Shown in pieces: positions 45,330 through 55,328 of a DNA stretch of 64,000 bases. Source of the DNA: Flavobacteriaceae bacterium PS02338. GTDB lineage: Bacteria > Bacteroidota > Bacteroidia > Sphingobacteriales > Sphingobacteriaceae. The stretch spans positions 1,054,001 through 1,118,000 of the forward strand of contig JASCOD010000001.1 in NCBI GenBank assembly GCA_029959615.1. Direction: 5' to 3'. Below the pieces are notes generated by a model. It worked only from the letters and a program-made list of their open reading frames with translations. It ran no database searches and was not told where the DNA came from. How positions within the stretch are numbered: the stretch's first letter is position 1; every line of letters begins with the position of its first letter. The position numbers were made by a program, and so were the translations under genes.

Positions 45330-46366
45330 TGGAAATCGATTTCGTCATAGAGAAATTTATATTGGTTGTAGCCATATTTGCTATCAGTTTGGTGATTGCA
45401 ATGTATTCTACTTATGCTGAGCGTAAGGTTGCAGCTTTTTTACAAGATAGGCTTGGTCCAGACAGAGCTGGTCCTTTTGGTCTTTTACAGCCTTTGGCCG
45501 ATGGTGTAAAGATGTTCATGAAAGAGGAAGTTATACCGGCAAATGCCAATAAATGGCTTTTCATGGTCGGTCCGGGTTTAGCGATGCTTTGTGCTTGTAT
45601 TGGTACAGCGGTTATTCCTTGGGGACAAGATATGATGGTGGGAGATAGATTGGTTAAATTACAAGTAACTGATATCAACGTTGGGCTATTGTATATTTTC
45701 GGTGTAATTTCATTAGGTGTTTATGGCGTAATGATTGGTGGTTGGGCATCTAACAATAAATATTCGTTGTTAAGTGCTATTCGTGCTGCCTCGCAAAATA
45801 TCAGCTATGAAATTGCAATGGGGCTTTCTATCATCGCTTTGCTTTTGGTAACTAACAGCCTTAGCTTAAGAGAAATTGTAGAGCAACAACATGAATGGCG
45901 CTGGAATGTGCTTTATCAGCCCTTAGGCTTTATCATTTTTATGGTATGTGCTTTCGCTGAAACTAACCGTGCACCTTTCGATTTACCAGAGTGTGAGGCC
46001 GAGCTAAATGGTGGATATACCATAGAGTATTCGTCGATGAAATTGGGCTTCTATCTTTTTGCTGAATACATCAATATGTTTGTGTCTTCAACAATCATGG
46101 CGGCGTTATATTTTGGAGGTTACAACTATCCAGGAATGGACTATATGGCTACTTTATTAGGTCCAACTTGGGCGCCTTTATTTGGTACTTTAATCTTTTT
46201 CCTAAAAATATTTGCGTTTATCTTCTTTTTCATGTGGGTGCGTTGGACTATCCCTCGTTTCCGTTATGATCAATTGATGAACTTAGGATGGAAAGGTTTA
46301 ATTCCTTTAGCTATCGCTAATATCATTGTCACAGGTATTGTTATTGCTATTGTAAATAAATTTTAA
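45329..46366 (+). CDS. nuoH: NADH dehydrogenase subunit H
   Basis: 345 residues with eight or more membrane helices. It links the quinone site to the proton pumps. Family motifs: YAERKVAAFLQDRLGPDRAGPFG, the conserved FAETNRAPFDLPECEAELNGGY loop, and a final helix ending IAIVNKF. It abuts nuoG and is followed 5 bp later by nuoI. Confidence 0.96.
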   Translation: MEIDFVIEKFILVVAIFAISLVIAMYSTYAERKVAAFLQDRLGPDRAGPFGLLQPLADGVKMFMKEEVIPANANKWLFMVGPGLAMLCACIGTAVIPWGQDMMVGDRLVKLQVTDINVGLLYIFGVISLGVYGVMIGGWASNNKYSLLSAIRAASQNISYEIAMGLSIIALLLVTNSLSLREIVEQQHEWRWNVLYQPLGFIIFMVCAFAETNRAPFDLPECEAELNGGYTIEYSSMKLGFYLFAEYINMFVSSTIMAALYFGGYNYPGMDYMATLLGPTWAPLFGTLIFFLKIFAFIFFFMWVRWTIPRFRYDQLMNLGWKGLIPLAIANIIVTGIVIAIVNKF

Positions 46367-46371
46367 GAGAC

Positions 46372-46869
46372 ATGGAATCATTAAGCAATAAGAAAAAAGT
46401 ATTGGTTTCAAAGCCGCTTAATTTTGCCGAGAGAATTTATCTTCCGGCTATTGCAAGTGGTATGGCGACTACCATTGGTCACTTTTTCAAAAAACCAGCT
46501 ACGGTAAAATATCCCGAGGAAGTACGAGAATTCTCTATCAACTGGAGAGGAATGCATTCCTTGAAAAGAGACGAGCAGGGTAGAGAGCGTTGTACCGCTT
46601 GTGGTTTGTGCGCTTTATCTTGTCCAGCAGAAGCCATTACTATGATTGCTGCCGAGCGCAAGAACGAGGAGAAGCATTTGTATCGCGAGGAGAAATATGC
46701 ATCGGTTTACGAAATCAACATGTTGCGTTGCATTTTCTGTGGTTTATGCGAAGAAGCTTGTCCTAAAGAGGCAATCTACTTAGATGGACCAATTGTACCA
46801 GCAGATTATTTACGTAAAGATTTTATTTACGGTAAAGATAAATTGGTAGAAGCTCCATTAGAGAAATAA
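46372..46869 (+). CDS. nuoI: NADH dehydrogenase subunit I
   Basis: 165 residues. Two [4Fe-4S] ferredoxin motifs: CTACGLCALSCP and CIFCGLCEEACP. The protein carries clusters N6a and N6b of the electron wire. It is followed by a 78-bp gap almost filled by a palindromic repeat before nuoJ. Confidence 0.96.
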   Translation: MESLSNKKKVLVSKPLNFAERIYLPAIASGMATTIGHFFKKPATVKYPEEVREFSINWRGMHSLKRDEQGRERCTACGLCALSCPAEAITMIAAERKNEEKHLYREEKYASVYEINMLRCIFCGLCEEACPKEAIYLDGPIVPADYLRKDFIYGKDKLVEAPLEK

Positions 46870-46871
46870 TT

Positions 46872-46922
46872 TAGCCACAGATGCACAGATATTATCATTT
46901 ATAATCTCTGCATCTGTGGCCA
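46872..46922. repeat. Dispersed palindrome (AGCCACAGATG type), copy 2, between nuoI and nuoJ
   Basis: Left arm TAGCCACAGATGCACAGAT (46872-46890) pairs with 46904-46922 with two mismatches over a 13-base loop. It is the same family as 28629-28673. Confidence 0.8.
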
Positions 46923-46947
46923 ACAAATAACAACTAAATAAAAATTA

Positions 46948-47454
46948 ATGGGTACATCAGTATTCTATTTTGTAGCAACATTAAGCGTATTCTTTGCGCT
47001 GATGGTGGTTTTTGCGAAAAATCCAATCCATAGTGTGCTATATCTAATTCTAACGTTCTTTACGTTTACAGTTCATTATATCTTATTGAACGCACAATTC
47101 TTGGCAGTAGTTAACTTCATTGTTTATATGGGAGCCATCATGGTACTTTTCCTTTTCGTACTGATGTTGCTTAACCTCAATAAAGAAAACGAACCTAATA
47201 AATCAATGGTTTTAAGGATAATTGGCGTAATTGCTGGCGGATGTTTGGCAGTAACCTTAATTGGTTCGTTAAGATCGGTAGCAATTTCTGATCCTTTGGT
47301 ATTGAAAAACCCAAGTTTAGGATTGGTAGAGAACTTAGGTAAAGAATTATTTGGTCCGTTTATGTTACCATTCGAATTATCGTCATTACTATTATTAAGT
47401 GCGATGGTTGGTGCGGTACTTTTAACCAAAAAGGAGGAAAAAGTTAATGGGTAG
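46948..47454 (+). CDS. nuoJ: NADH dehydrogenase subunit J
   Basis: 168 residues with five membrane helices (for example VFFALMVVFAKNPIHSVLYLIL and VNFIVYMGAIMVLFLFVLML). It is part of the membrane arm of complex I. Its last 8 bases overlap the start of nuoK. Confidence 0.94.
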   Translation: MGTSVFYFVATLSVFFALMVVFAKNPIHSVLYLILTFFTFTVHYILLNAQFLAVVNFIVYMGAIMVLFLFVLMLLNLNKENEPNKSMVLRIIGVIAGGCLAVTLIGSLRSVAISDPLVLKNPSLGLVENLGKELFGPFMLPFELSSLLLLSAMVGAVLLTKKEEKVNG

Positions 47455-47776
47455 TATTTTCGAAAATATGCAGGGGGTTCCATTGAACCATTACATTTGG
47501 TTCTGCGCACTGATCTTCACTATTGGAGTTATGGGCGTATTGATCCGTAGAAATGCAATCATCATTTTCATGTCTGTGGAGCTAATGTTAAACGCCGTAA
47601 ACTTGCTTTTGGCAGCTTTCTCGGTACATCACAATGATCCATCAGGACAAGTGTTCGTATTCTTCATTATGGCTTTGGCCGCGGCAGAAGTTGCGGTTGG
47701 TTTAAGTATTATCGTGATGGTTTACCGCAACACACAATCAATAGATATTAATGTATTAAATCGCCTTAAGTGGTAG
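47447..47776 (+). CDS. nuoK: NADH dehydrogenase subunit K
   Basis: 109 residues with three membrane helices. The conserved Glu pair of the proton channel appears in IFMSVELMLNAVNLLL and ALAAAEVAVGL. It follows the initial MGSIFENMQGVPLNHYIWF; the true start may be one of the later Met residues. Confidence 0.94.
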   Translation: MGSIFENMQGVPLNHYIWFCALIFTIGVMGVLIRRNAIIIFMSVELMLNAVNLLLAAFSVHHNDPSGQVFVFFIMALAAAEVAVGLSIIVMVYRNTQSIDINVLNRLKW

Positions 47777-47791
47777 TTCTAATAAAATAAA

Positions 47792-49693
47792 ATGATTACA
47801 AGTTTACTTTGGTTAATTCCAGTTCTTCCGCTTTTAGGCTTCGTGATTAACGGTTTAGGCCGTAATACATTGAGCAAAGGTGCTGTTGGTTTTATCGGCA
47901 GCGGAGTGGTGTTAGCTTCATTTATCCTTAGCGTTTGTTTCTTCTTTGAATTGAATTCAAGTGTAGAAAAACAATTTACCGTTAATTTCTTCGATTGGAT
48001 TAGTGTTGGAGATTTAAAAATTCCTTTGTCGTTTCTATATGATCCATTGAGTGCGATCATGCTCTTGATCATTACCGGAATTGGCTTTTTAATCCACATC
48101 TATTCTACAGCTTATATGCATGAAGATGCTGGCTTTGGCAAGTTCTTCGCCTATTTAAACCTATTTATCTTCTTCATGTTGATTTTGGTATTAGGTTCAA
48201 ACTACATCGTCATGTTTATTGGATGGGAAGGCGTAGGATTATGTTCATACCTATTGATCGGTTTCTGGTTCACTAACAGTAGTTATGCTAGCGCTGCAAA
48301 AAAGGCATTTGTAATGAACCGTATCGGTGACTTAGGTTTCCTTTTGGGTGTGTTCTTAATGTTCCAAGTTTTCGGAAGCTTGGAGTTTGCAAAAGTATTC
48401 CCTCAAGCAGCGAACATGTTGCCAGGAAATGATACGATTACTATTATTGCGATATTGTTATTTATTGGTGCTTGTGGTAAATCGGCACAGTTGCCTTTGT
48501 TTACTTGGTTGCCAGATGCGATGGCTGGTCCAACTCCAGTTTCTGCCTTAATCCACGCTGCAACCATGGTAACCGCAGGTATTTATATGATTGCTCGTTC
48601 AAGTGTAGTGTTCGACTTAGCGCCAATTGCACAAAATATCATTGCTATTGTAGGTGCAGCTACGGCTTTAGTTGCGGCATTAATTGCTTTAACACAAACA
48701 GACATTAAAAAAGTATTGGCTTATTCAACCGTATCTCAGTTGGGATATATGTTCTTAGGCTTAGGCGTTGGTGCTTATACAGGTTCGTTCTTCCACGTAT
48801 TAACTCACGCTTTCTTTAAAGCATTATTGTTCTTAGGTGCTGGAGCGGTAATCCACTCTCTACACCATGAGCAAGATATGCGCCACATGGGTGGATTGAA
48901 AGCTAAATTGAAAACTACTTTCGCTACCATGATGGTCGGTACTATTGCTATTGCAGGGTTACCTCCGTTCTCTGGTTTCTTCTCTAAAGATGAAATCTTA
49001 GCACATGCTTATCAATTCAGTCCTGTACTTTGGGGAGTAGGAGTTTTGACAGCATTTTTAACTGCCTTCTACATGTTCCGTATGATGTTCTTGACTTTTT
49101 ACGGGAAATTCAGAGGTTCTCATCATACAGAAGAGCACATTCATGAATCGCCAAAATCAATGACTATTCCATTGGTGATATTGGCAATTTTAGCTGCTTT
49201 TGGTGGGTTCTTAAACGTGCCTCATGTATTTGGAGGAAACGAATGGTTGGCACACTGGTTAACTGGTGCAAAGGTTACTCAAAATCATCTAGAACTAGAT
49301 CACACTACAGAATTTACTTTAATGGGCATTTCTGTATTGGCCGCTATAGTAGCGATACTTTTAGCTTACAGCAAATACGTTAAGAAAGCAGACATTCCTG
49401 TAGCTGACGAAGCACCTAGGACTGCTTTAGAAAAAATATCATACAACAAATTCTACTTAGATGAAATTTATGATGCGATCATTAGAAAACCGCTAGATGC
49501 ATTCTCTAATTTCTTCTATAAAATTATCGACAATAAAGTAATCGATGGTTTGGTAAACGGCCTAGGCTGGACTACCAATGAAGGCAGTAAGAGCTTACGA
49601 TTATTGCAGTCGGGTAATGTGGGTTACTACATCATCATGATGGTTGTTGGTATTGTGGCATTATTGCTTTACACTTATTTGTCTATCGCTTAA
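47792..49693 (+). CDS. nuoL: NADH dehydrogenase subunit L
   Basis: 633 residues, the largest antiporter-like membrane subunit, with about 16 helices and the long lateral helix at the C-terminus. Motifs: WEGVGLCSYLLIGFW, the channel Lys/His region (PLFTWLPDAMAGPTPVSALI, HAATMVTAGIYM) and FFHVLTHAFFKALLFLGAG. It pumps protons in the distal arm. It begins 15 bp after nuoK. Confidence 0.96.
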   Translation: MITSLLWLIPVLPLLGFVINGLGRNTLSKGAVGFIGSGVVLASFILSVCFFFELNSSVEKQFTVNFFDWISVGDLKIPLSFLYDPLSAIMLLIITGIGFLIHIYSTAYMHEDAGFGKFFAYLNLFIFFMLILVLGSNYIVMFIGWEGVGLCSYLLIGFWFTNSSYASAAKKAFVMNRIGDLGFLLGVFLMFQVFGSLEFAKVFPQAANMLPGNDTITIIAILLFIGACGKSAQLPLFTWLPDAMAGPTPVSALIHAATMVTAGIYMIARSSVVFDLAPIAQNIIAIVGAATALVAALIALTQTDIKKVLAYSTVSQLGYMFLGLGVGAYTGSFFHVLTHAFFKALLFLGAGAVIHSLHHEQDMRHMGGLKAKLKTTFATMMVGTIAIAGLPPFSGFFSKDEILAHAYQFSPVLWGVGVLTAFLTAFYMFRMMFLTFYGKFRGSHHTEEHIHESPKSMTIPLVILAILAAFGGFLNVPHVFGGNEWLAHWLTGAKVTQNHLELDHTTEFTLMGISVLAAIVAILLAYSKYVKKADIPVADEAPRTALEKISYNKFYLDEIYDAIIRKPLDAFSNFFYKIIDNKVIDGLVNGLGWTTNEGSKSLRLLQSGNVGYYIIMMVVGIVALLLYTYLSIA

Positions 49694-49713
49694 AACTAGT
49701 TCAAATATTATAA

Positions 49714-51180
49714 ATGGAACTTTTAATACTCATATTTCTACCCTTAGTTGGCGCAATTGCCACCGCTTTATTTGCCAAGCAAAATACAGCTAAGGTAGCA
49801 GCACTAGCATTTTCACTCTTCTCATTGGCTGTTGCCATTGGTATGTTGTGCAAGTTTACTCCAGATGCAAGCACGCAGTTTGTAGTTAATTCCCCTTGGA
49901 TACAACAACTAGGAATTAATTTCCATGCGGGGATTGATGGAATTAGCATGATTACGGTTTTGTTGACGAATGTTTTAATGCCGTTAATTATCCTAGCTAG
50001 CTTTAAACACGAATACAAAAACGCCAATGCTTTTTATGCGTTGGTATTGTTCATGCAAACTGGTTTATTGTTGGTATTTACAGCTTTAGATGCTTTCTTG
50101 TTCTACATTGGATGGGAAGCTGCTTTAATTCCAATCTATTTTATTTGTGCTACTTGGGGAGGTAAAGACCGAATTAAAGTAAACATGAAATTCTTTGTGT
50201 ATACCATTGCAGGTTCTTTGTTTATGCTTTTGGGGATCATTTATTTGTATCTGCAAAATCCAGCTAACAATTTCGAGATTGCTGAATTCTATAAAATTGA
50301 ATTAGATGCTACACACCAAGGCTGGATTTTCTGGGCCTTCTTTATTGCGTTTGCGATTAAGATGCCGATTTTCCCTTTCCATACTTGGCAGCCAGATACC
50401 TATACTACAGCTCCAACTCCTGGAACAATGTTACTTTCGGGTATCATGCTAAAGATGGGTATTTATGGTGTAATCAGATGGTTATTGCCAATTGCACCTC
50501 AGGGTGTTCAAGATTGGACTTGCGTAGTCATTGTATTGGCTATTATTGGTGTAGTTTATGCTGCTATTATCGCCTTTATGCAAAAAGATGCTAAACGACT
50601 AATTGCTTATTCTTCTATCAGTCACGTTGGCTTAATTGCGGCTGGTATCTTTACTTTAAGTCACCAAGGTTTACAAGGTAGCATGATCCAAATGTTAAGT
50701 CACGGTATCAATGTGATCGGATTGTTCTTTGTATTGGATATCATCAATTCGCGTTTGGCAACTAACAAAGTTGATGAACTGGGTGGTCTCGCTAAAGTGG
50801 CGCCACAACTAGCCATTACCTTCTTAATCATTCTTTTAGGAACAGTAGCCTTACCAGGTACAAACGGATTTATCGGAGAGTTATTATTGCTGATGAGCGT
50901 TTACAACTACAACGCTTGGTTAGGTGCAGTAGCAGGTTTAACGATTATTTTTGGAGCGGTTTACATGTTTAGAAGTTACCAGAAAATTATGCTAGGTGAA
51001 ACGAATGCACTTACCGCTAGCTTTAAAGATATTAACGGAACAGAGAAAATAGTTTTGTACATTATCTGTGCATTGATTATGGTAATTGGGGTTTATCCAA
51101 AGCCATTAATGCAAATTTCAGATGCCTCGGTACAACACTTATTGGAACAGATTAATCATAAATTAACAGGGATTAACTAA
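49714..51180 (+). CDS. nuoM: NADH dehydrogenase subunit M
   Basis: 488 residues with ~14 membrane helices and antiporter motifs (FYIGWEAALIPIYFICATWGG, MPIFPFHTWQPDTYTTAPTPGTMLL, RLIAYSSISHVGLIAAG). It pumps protons in the membrane arm and is followed 2 bp later by nuoN. Confidence 0.96.
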   Translation: MELLILIFLPLVGAIATALFAKQNTAKVAALAFSLFSLAVAIGMLCKFTPDASTQFVVNSPWIQQLGINFHAGIDGISMITVLLTNVLMPLIILASFKHEYKNANAFYALVLFMQTGLLLVFTALDAFLFYIGWEAALIPIYFICATWGGKDRIKVNMKFFVYTIAGSLFMLLGIIYLYLQNPANNFEIAEFYKIELDATHQGWIFWAFFIAFAIKMPIFPFHTWQPDTYTTAPTPGTMLLSGIMLKMGIYGVIRWLLPIAPQGVQDWTCVVIVLAIIGVVYAAIIAFMQKDAKRLIAYSSISHVGLIAAGIFTLSHQGLQGSMIQMLSHGINVIGLFFVLDIINSRLATNKVDELGGLAKVAPQLAITFLIILLGTVALPGTNGFIGELLLLMSVYNYNAWLGAVAGLTIIFGAVYMFRSYQKIMLGETNALTASFKDINGTEKIVLYIICALIMVIGVYPKPLMQISDASVQHLLEQINHKLTGIN

Positions 51181-51182
51181 GC

Positions 51183-52556
51183 ATGAATATTATTATAACC
51201 ATTGCCGTAACGGCTTTAGTAGTTCTTTATACTGGTTTATTTAAAGCTAAAAAAGCTTTATTGCCTATCACCTTGCTTGGTCTTTTGGTTGCTTTAGGTT
51301 TTGCTATCTGTTCTTGGGACCAGCCAACGGTACATTTTGGAATGATGCAGATTGATAATTTTGCATTGGCTTTTGGTGGGCTTTCAATTATTGGCACGTT
51401 CTTAATTTTTTTATTGACGCAACGTTATTTCGCAGAAAATAGCCCAAATATAGCTGAGTACTTTACCCTGATACTTTTTGCACTTTGTGGAATTATCATC
51501 ATGGTTTCTTATAAAAATCTATCGATGTTGTTTATCGGTGTAGAAATTATGTCGGTATGTTTGTATATCCTAGCAGGTATTAGGAAACTGAATTTTGCTT
51601 CAAATGAAGCTTCGTTAAAGTACTTCTTGATGGGGGCTTTCTCAACAGGTTTCTTATTGTTTGGTATTGCATTAATCTATGGTGCTACCGGTTCATTTGA
51701 TATCGATGTGATCCAAAATGTATTGGTAAACAATGTGACTAATGTTTCGCCTTTATTCTACCCAGGTATTATTTTAATGATGGTAGGTTTGTGCTTTAAA
51801 GTTGGTGCTGCTCCTTTTCACTTCTGGACACCAGATGTATACGAAGGTGCTCCTTCTTTGATTACCGCCTTCATGTCTACTGTGGTTAAAACGGCAGGTT
51901 TCGCAGCTTTCTTAAGGTTGTTCGCAGGTGCTTTTGAGCCTTTGCACGATTTCTGGATGCCAGCATTAATGGTCATCGTGATTATCACTTTATGCTTAGG
52001 AAACATCACAGCCTTATATCAAAAGAACTTCAAGAGAATGCTAGCTTATTCAAGTATTTCTCATGCAGGTTACTTGTTGTTTTCTTTAATCGTATTAACT
52101 GCGAATTCTGCAAGTAATGTATTGGTTTATGCAGCTGCCTATACTTTCGCAAGTATTGTTGCTTTTGCTGTACTAATTAACGTGAAGCAAAAAACAGGTA
52201 GCGATGATATCGAGAGTTTCAACGGATTAGCAAAACGCAATCCATTGGCGGCACTAGCTTTAACTATCGCAATGCTTTCATTGGCTGGTATTCCTCTAAC
52301 AGCTGGCTTTATCGGTAAATATGTGATGTTCTTAAACGTAATGGAGAACTACCAGGTTATTTTAGTAGTAATTGCTATTTTAAATGCGCTGGTTGGCTTC
52401 TATTATTATTTCCGAGTAATCATCGCTGTTTATTTCAAAGAAGGTAAGGAAGTGGAGTTAGATACACCTGTTCAATACAAAGTTGTACTGATTGTTTCTG
52501 CAGTAGTCATCTTAATTTTAGGTATTTATCCTTCGCTTATTTTAAACCTGATATAG
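51183..52556 (+). CDS. nuoN: NADH dehydrogenase subunit N
   Basis: 457 residues with ~14 membrane helices and the third antiporter-like channel (KVGAAPFHFWTPDVYEGAPSLITAFMS, RMLAYSSISHAGYLLFSLI). It completes the 14-subunit set in the canonical order A-N. No terminator is obvious after it, so the DedA gene 47 bp on may be read through. Confidence 0.96.
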   Translation: MNIIITIAVTALVVLYTGLFKAKKALLPITLLGLLVALGFAICSWDQPTVHFGMMQIDNFALAFGGLSIIGTFLIFLLTQRYFAENSPNIAEYFTLILFALCGIIIMVSYKNLSMLFIGVEIMSVCLYILAGIRKLNFASNEASLKYFLMGAFSTGFLLFGIALIYGATGSFDIDVIQNVLVNNVTNVSPLFYPGIILMMVGLCFKVGAAPFHFWTPDVYEGAPSLITAFMSTVVKTAGFAAFLRLFAGAFEPLHDFWMPALMVIVIITLCLGNITALYQKNFKRMLAYSSISHAGYLLFSLIVLTANSASNVLVYAAAYTFASIVAFAVLINVKQKTGSDDIESFNGLAKRNPLAALALTIAMLSLAGIPLTAGFIGKYVMFLNVMENYQVILVVIAILNALVGFYYYFRVIIAVYFKEGKEVELDTPVQYKVVLIVSAVVILILGIYPSLILNLI

Positions 52557-52603
52557 CATAGCGATATAGAATATTATTTGTAGTTTTACGAATAATTGTA
52601 ACT

Positions 52604-53263
52604 ATGGAGCAATTTTGGAACCATCTGCAGCATCTTATCGATCCTGAAAAACTCCTTAGGGAAGGTGGTTTCTATTTGGTTGTTTTCGTTATTTTCGCTG
52701 AGACTGGTCTCTTCTTTGGGTTTTTCTTACCAGGAGATTACCTGTTGTTTTTAGCGGGAATGTTCGTAGCAACGGGTAAGTTAGATGTGAATATCTACGT
52801 GCTAGTTGCCTCACTAATTGTTGCAGCTATTTCAGGAAACTTTACAGGATATTGGTTTGGTAGAAAAACAGGACCAGTATTGCATACCAGAAAAGACACC
52901 TTCTTCTTCAAAAAAAAATTCCTTAAAACAGCAGAGGATTATTATCGTAAACAAGGTGCTTTTGCCTTAATCATGGGCAGATTTGTACCAATAGTAAGAA
53001 CATTTGCGCCAATAGTAGCTGGCTTAGTTAAAATGGATTTCAAAAAATTTGTACTCTATAATGTTTCGGGTGCACTTTTATGGATTTGTTCCTTAACTTT
53101 GCTTGGTTATTTTTTGGGAAAAAGTTTTTCAAAACAGATTGAAGAATACTTAGGTTATATCATATTTGGGTTTATTTTAATAACAACAATACCTTTAGTG
53201 GTTACCTTTGTAAAAAATAAAATATCAAAGAATACAGACAATTTAGAAGACAAAGAGATTTAA
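52604..53263 (+). CDS. DedA-family membrane protein
   Basis: 219 residues. The DedA/SNARE-associated fold shows [40 protein letters not shown], the motif [17 protein letters not shown] and a C-terminal helix. DedA proteins are inner-membrane proteins; members move undecaprenyl phosphate or other lipids across the membrane, but specificity cannot be told here. It is followed 8 bp later by the pyrophosphatase gene. Confidence 0.9.
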   Translation: MEQFWNHLQHLIDPEKLLREGGFYLVVFVIFAETGLFFGFFLPGDYLLFLAGMFVATGKLDVNIYVLVASLIVAAISGNFTGYWFGRKTGPVLHTRKDTFFFKKKFLKTAEDYYRKQGAFALIMGRFVPIVRTFAPIVAGLVKMDFKKFVLYNVSGALLWICSLTLLGYFLGKSFSKQIEEYLGYIIFGFILITTIPLVVTFVKNKISKNTDNLEDKEI

Positions 53264-53271
53264 AGAAAAAG

Positions 53272-53814
53272 ATGATTAAAGACGAAACCCATCCGTGGCA
53301 CGGCGTATCTCCTGGCGACAACCTGCCAGAAACAGTAAATGCAATTATCGAAATCCCAAAAGGATCAAAAGCGAAATACGAAATAGATAAAGATTCTAAC
53401 TTGATTAAGTTAGATAGAGTATTGTTCTCATCAGTAATGTACCCAGCAAATTATGGCTTTATTCCACAAACTTATTGTGATGATAAAGATCCATTAGATA
53501 TTTTAGTGTTGTGTTCGGTAGACGTTTATCCGATGACGATTATTGAAGCTAAAGTTGTTGGTGTAATGCATATGATCGATAACGGTGAACAAGATGATAA
53601 AATTATTGCGGTAGCAAAAAATGACCCATCTGTTAATCACATCAACGATTTAGGCGAACTGCCTCCGCACACGATGAAAGAGATCGTGAAATTCTTTCAA
53701 GATTATAAAGCATTAGAAAATAAGCAAGTTACTATCGAGCACTTATTAGGTGTAAGATATGCTCATAAAGTAATCAATGAAAGCATTGAACTTTATAATA
53801 AAACATTTAGATAA
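53272..53814 (+). CDS. ppa: Inorganic pyrophosphatase
   Basis: 180 residues of the family I (soluble) type. Metal and substrate residues occur in [40 protein letters not shown] and [14 protein letters not shown] [12 protein letters not shown]. It hydrolyses pyrophosphate in the cytoplasm, pulling biosynthetic reactions forward. It lies between the DedA and CBS-domain genes with very short spacers. Confidence 0.95.
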   Translation: MIKDETHPWHGVSPGDNLPETVNAIIEIPKGSKAKYEIDKDSNLIKLDRVLFSSVMYPANYGFIPQTYCDDKDPLDILVLCSVDVYPMTIIEAKVVGVMHMIDNGEQDDKIIAVAKNDPSVNHINDLGELPPHTMKEIVKFFQDYKALENKQVTIEHLLGVRYAHKVINESIELYNKTFR

Positions 53815-53820
53815 TCCTTA

Positions 53821-55236
53821 ATGATTTACTCCGTCTGTACGCCAATAATTGCATTTGTTAATGCATATCTTCCAACTCCGGTTTTAGCAGTAGTTGCTAC
53901 GCCTGAAACCGAAAGTGGATCTATAGGGTGGCGCCTAATATTTGCATTATTTTTAGTGTTTTTAAACGGATTTTTTGTGGCGGCCGAATTTGCAATTGTG
54001 AAAGTTCGGGCGTCGCAAATAGAAATTAAAGCTAAATCTGGCAGCAGAGTAGGAAAAATGGCAAAGAATATCCTTCATCATTTAGATGGATATTTGGCCG
54101 CTACACAATTGGGTATTACACTGGCTTCCCTTGGATTGGGTGTGGTCGGAGAGAAAGTAATGCACGAAATCATTCACGATTCATTGGCGAATTTTGGTGT
54201 TGCAGAGGCACTAATTACCACCATTTCTACCATTTTGGCATTTTCTATCATTACGGTTATGCACATTGTGTTTGGTGAGTTAGCGCCTAAATCGTTAGCT
54301 ATACAGCGTCCAGTTGCCACTACATTGTTTGTGTCTTTTCCATTACAGGGTTTCTATATCTTGTTCAGACCGGCAATTTGGTTGTTAAATGGATTGGCTA
54401 TGATTATTTTGAAGCCATTTGGCATCGATACAAGTGCTGGTCATGAATCATTACATAGTAACGAAGAGCTACAATACTTGTTAGATCAAGGAAAAGAAAG
54501 TGGTGCGTTGGAAGACAATGAGCACGAGTTGATTAAAAATGTGTTTGATTTCAATGAACGTGTGGTGAAGAACATCATGGTTCCCCGTACCAAAATTTCA
54601 GGTATTGAATTGAACACTACCAAAGATGACGTAGTAGAGAAAATCATTTCTGAAGGTTACTCTCGTATGCCTGTTTATGATGAAATCATCGATAAGATCA
54701 TTGGGATTATCCACGCAAAAGATGTATTACCTTTGCTGGCAAGTAAGAAAGAATGGTCACTATCAGATATCATTAGAAAGCCTTACTTCGTTCCTGAAAC
54801 GAAAAAAATCAACGATCTATTAAGTGAGTTACAGCAGAAGCGTATCCAAATTGCAATTGTTTTAGATGAGTTTGGTGGTACAGCTGGTATGGTTACTTTG
54901 GAAGATATTGTAGAGGAGATTGTTGGAGAAATCCAAGATGAGTACGATGAAGAAAAACCAATTGTTGAGAAGGTAACAGATACAGAATTTATCGTTAATG
55001 CTTACGCAACGGTTTACGATGTCAATGAGCATTTACCTCACGATTTGCCAGAGGACGAGGATTTTGATACTGTCGGCGGTTTAGTTTCTCACGCTTTTGG
55101 AAAAATTCCTGAAGTAGGGGAGAGTGAAGAATGCTACGGCTATTTGTTCACCATTCTTAAAAAGACAGAGCAAAATATCGAAACTGTAAAACTAGAGATT
55201 GTTATTAACAAAAGTGACATGGTAGATTTGCATTAG
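53821..55236 (+). CDS. DUF21/CBS/CorC-domain membrane protein (hemolysin family)
   Basis: 471 residues. After a short N-terminus, a DUF21 (CNNM) transmembrane block begins near FALFLVFLNGFFVAAEFAIVKVRASQ and contains three or four helices. It is followed by two CBS domains (VVKNIMVPRTKISGIEL, YSRMPVYDEIIDKIIGIIHAKDV) and a CorC_HlyC domain (EYDEEKPIVEKVTDTEFIVNA, EDEDFDTVGGLVSHAFGKIPE). The family includes magnesium/cobalt exporters and, in gliding Bacteroidota, GldE. The sequence alone does not separate these, so I give no symbol. Confidence 0.88.
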   Translation: MIYSVCTPIIAFVNAYLPTPVLAVVATPETESGSIGWRLIFALFLVFLNGFFVAAEFAIVKVRASQIEIKAKSGSRVGKMAKNILHHLDGYLAATQLGITLASLGLGVVGEKVMHEIIHDSLANFGVAEALITTISTILAFSIITVMHIVFGELAPKSLAIQRPVATTLFVSFPLQGFYILFRPAIWLLNGLAMIILKPFGIDTSAGHESLHSNEELQYLLDQGKESGALEDNEHELIKNVFDFNERVVKNIMVPRTKISGIELNTTKDDVVEKIISEGYSRMPVYDEIIDKIIGIIHAKDVLPLLASKKEWSLSDIIRKPYFVPETKKINDLLSELQQKRIQIAIVLDEFGGTAGMVTLEDIVEEIVGEIQDEYDEEKPIVEKVTDTEFIVNAYATVYDVNEHLPHDLPEDEDFDTVGGLVSHAFGKIPEVGESEECYGYLFTILKKTEQNIETVKLEIVINKSDMVDLH

Positions 55237-55328
55237 AGTAGGTTAGCTGTTCAATCGTTTAAGCGGTTAATTGACCAGTTGGTTAAAATAGTGCTTTTGA
55301 CTTTAAACACTAAACTTTCAACTTCAAA

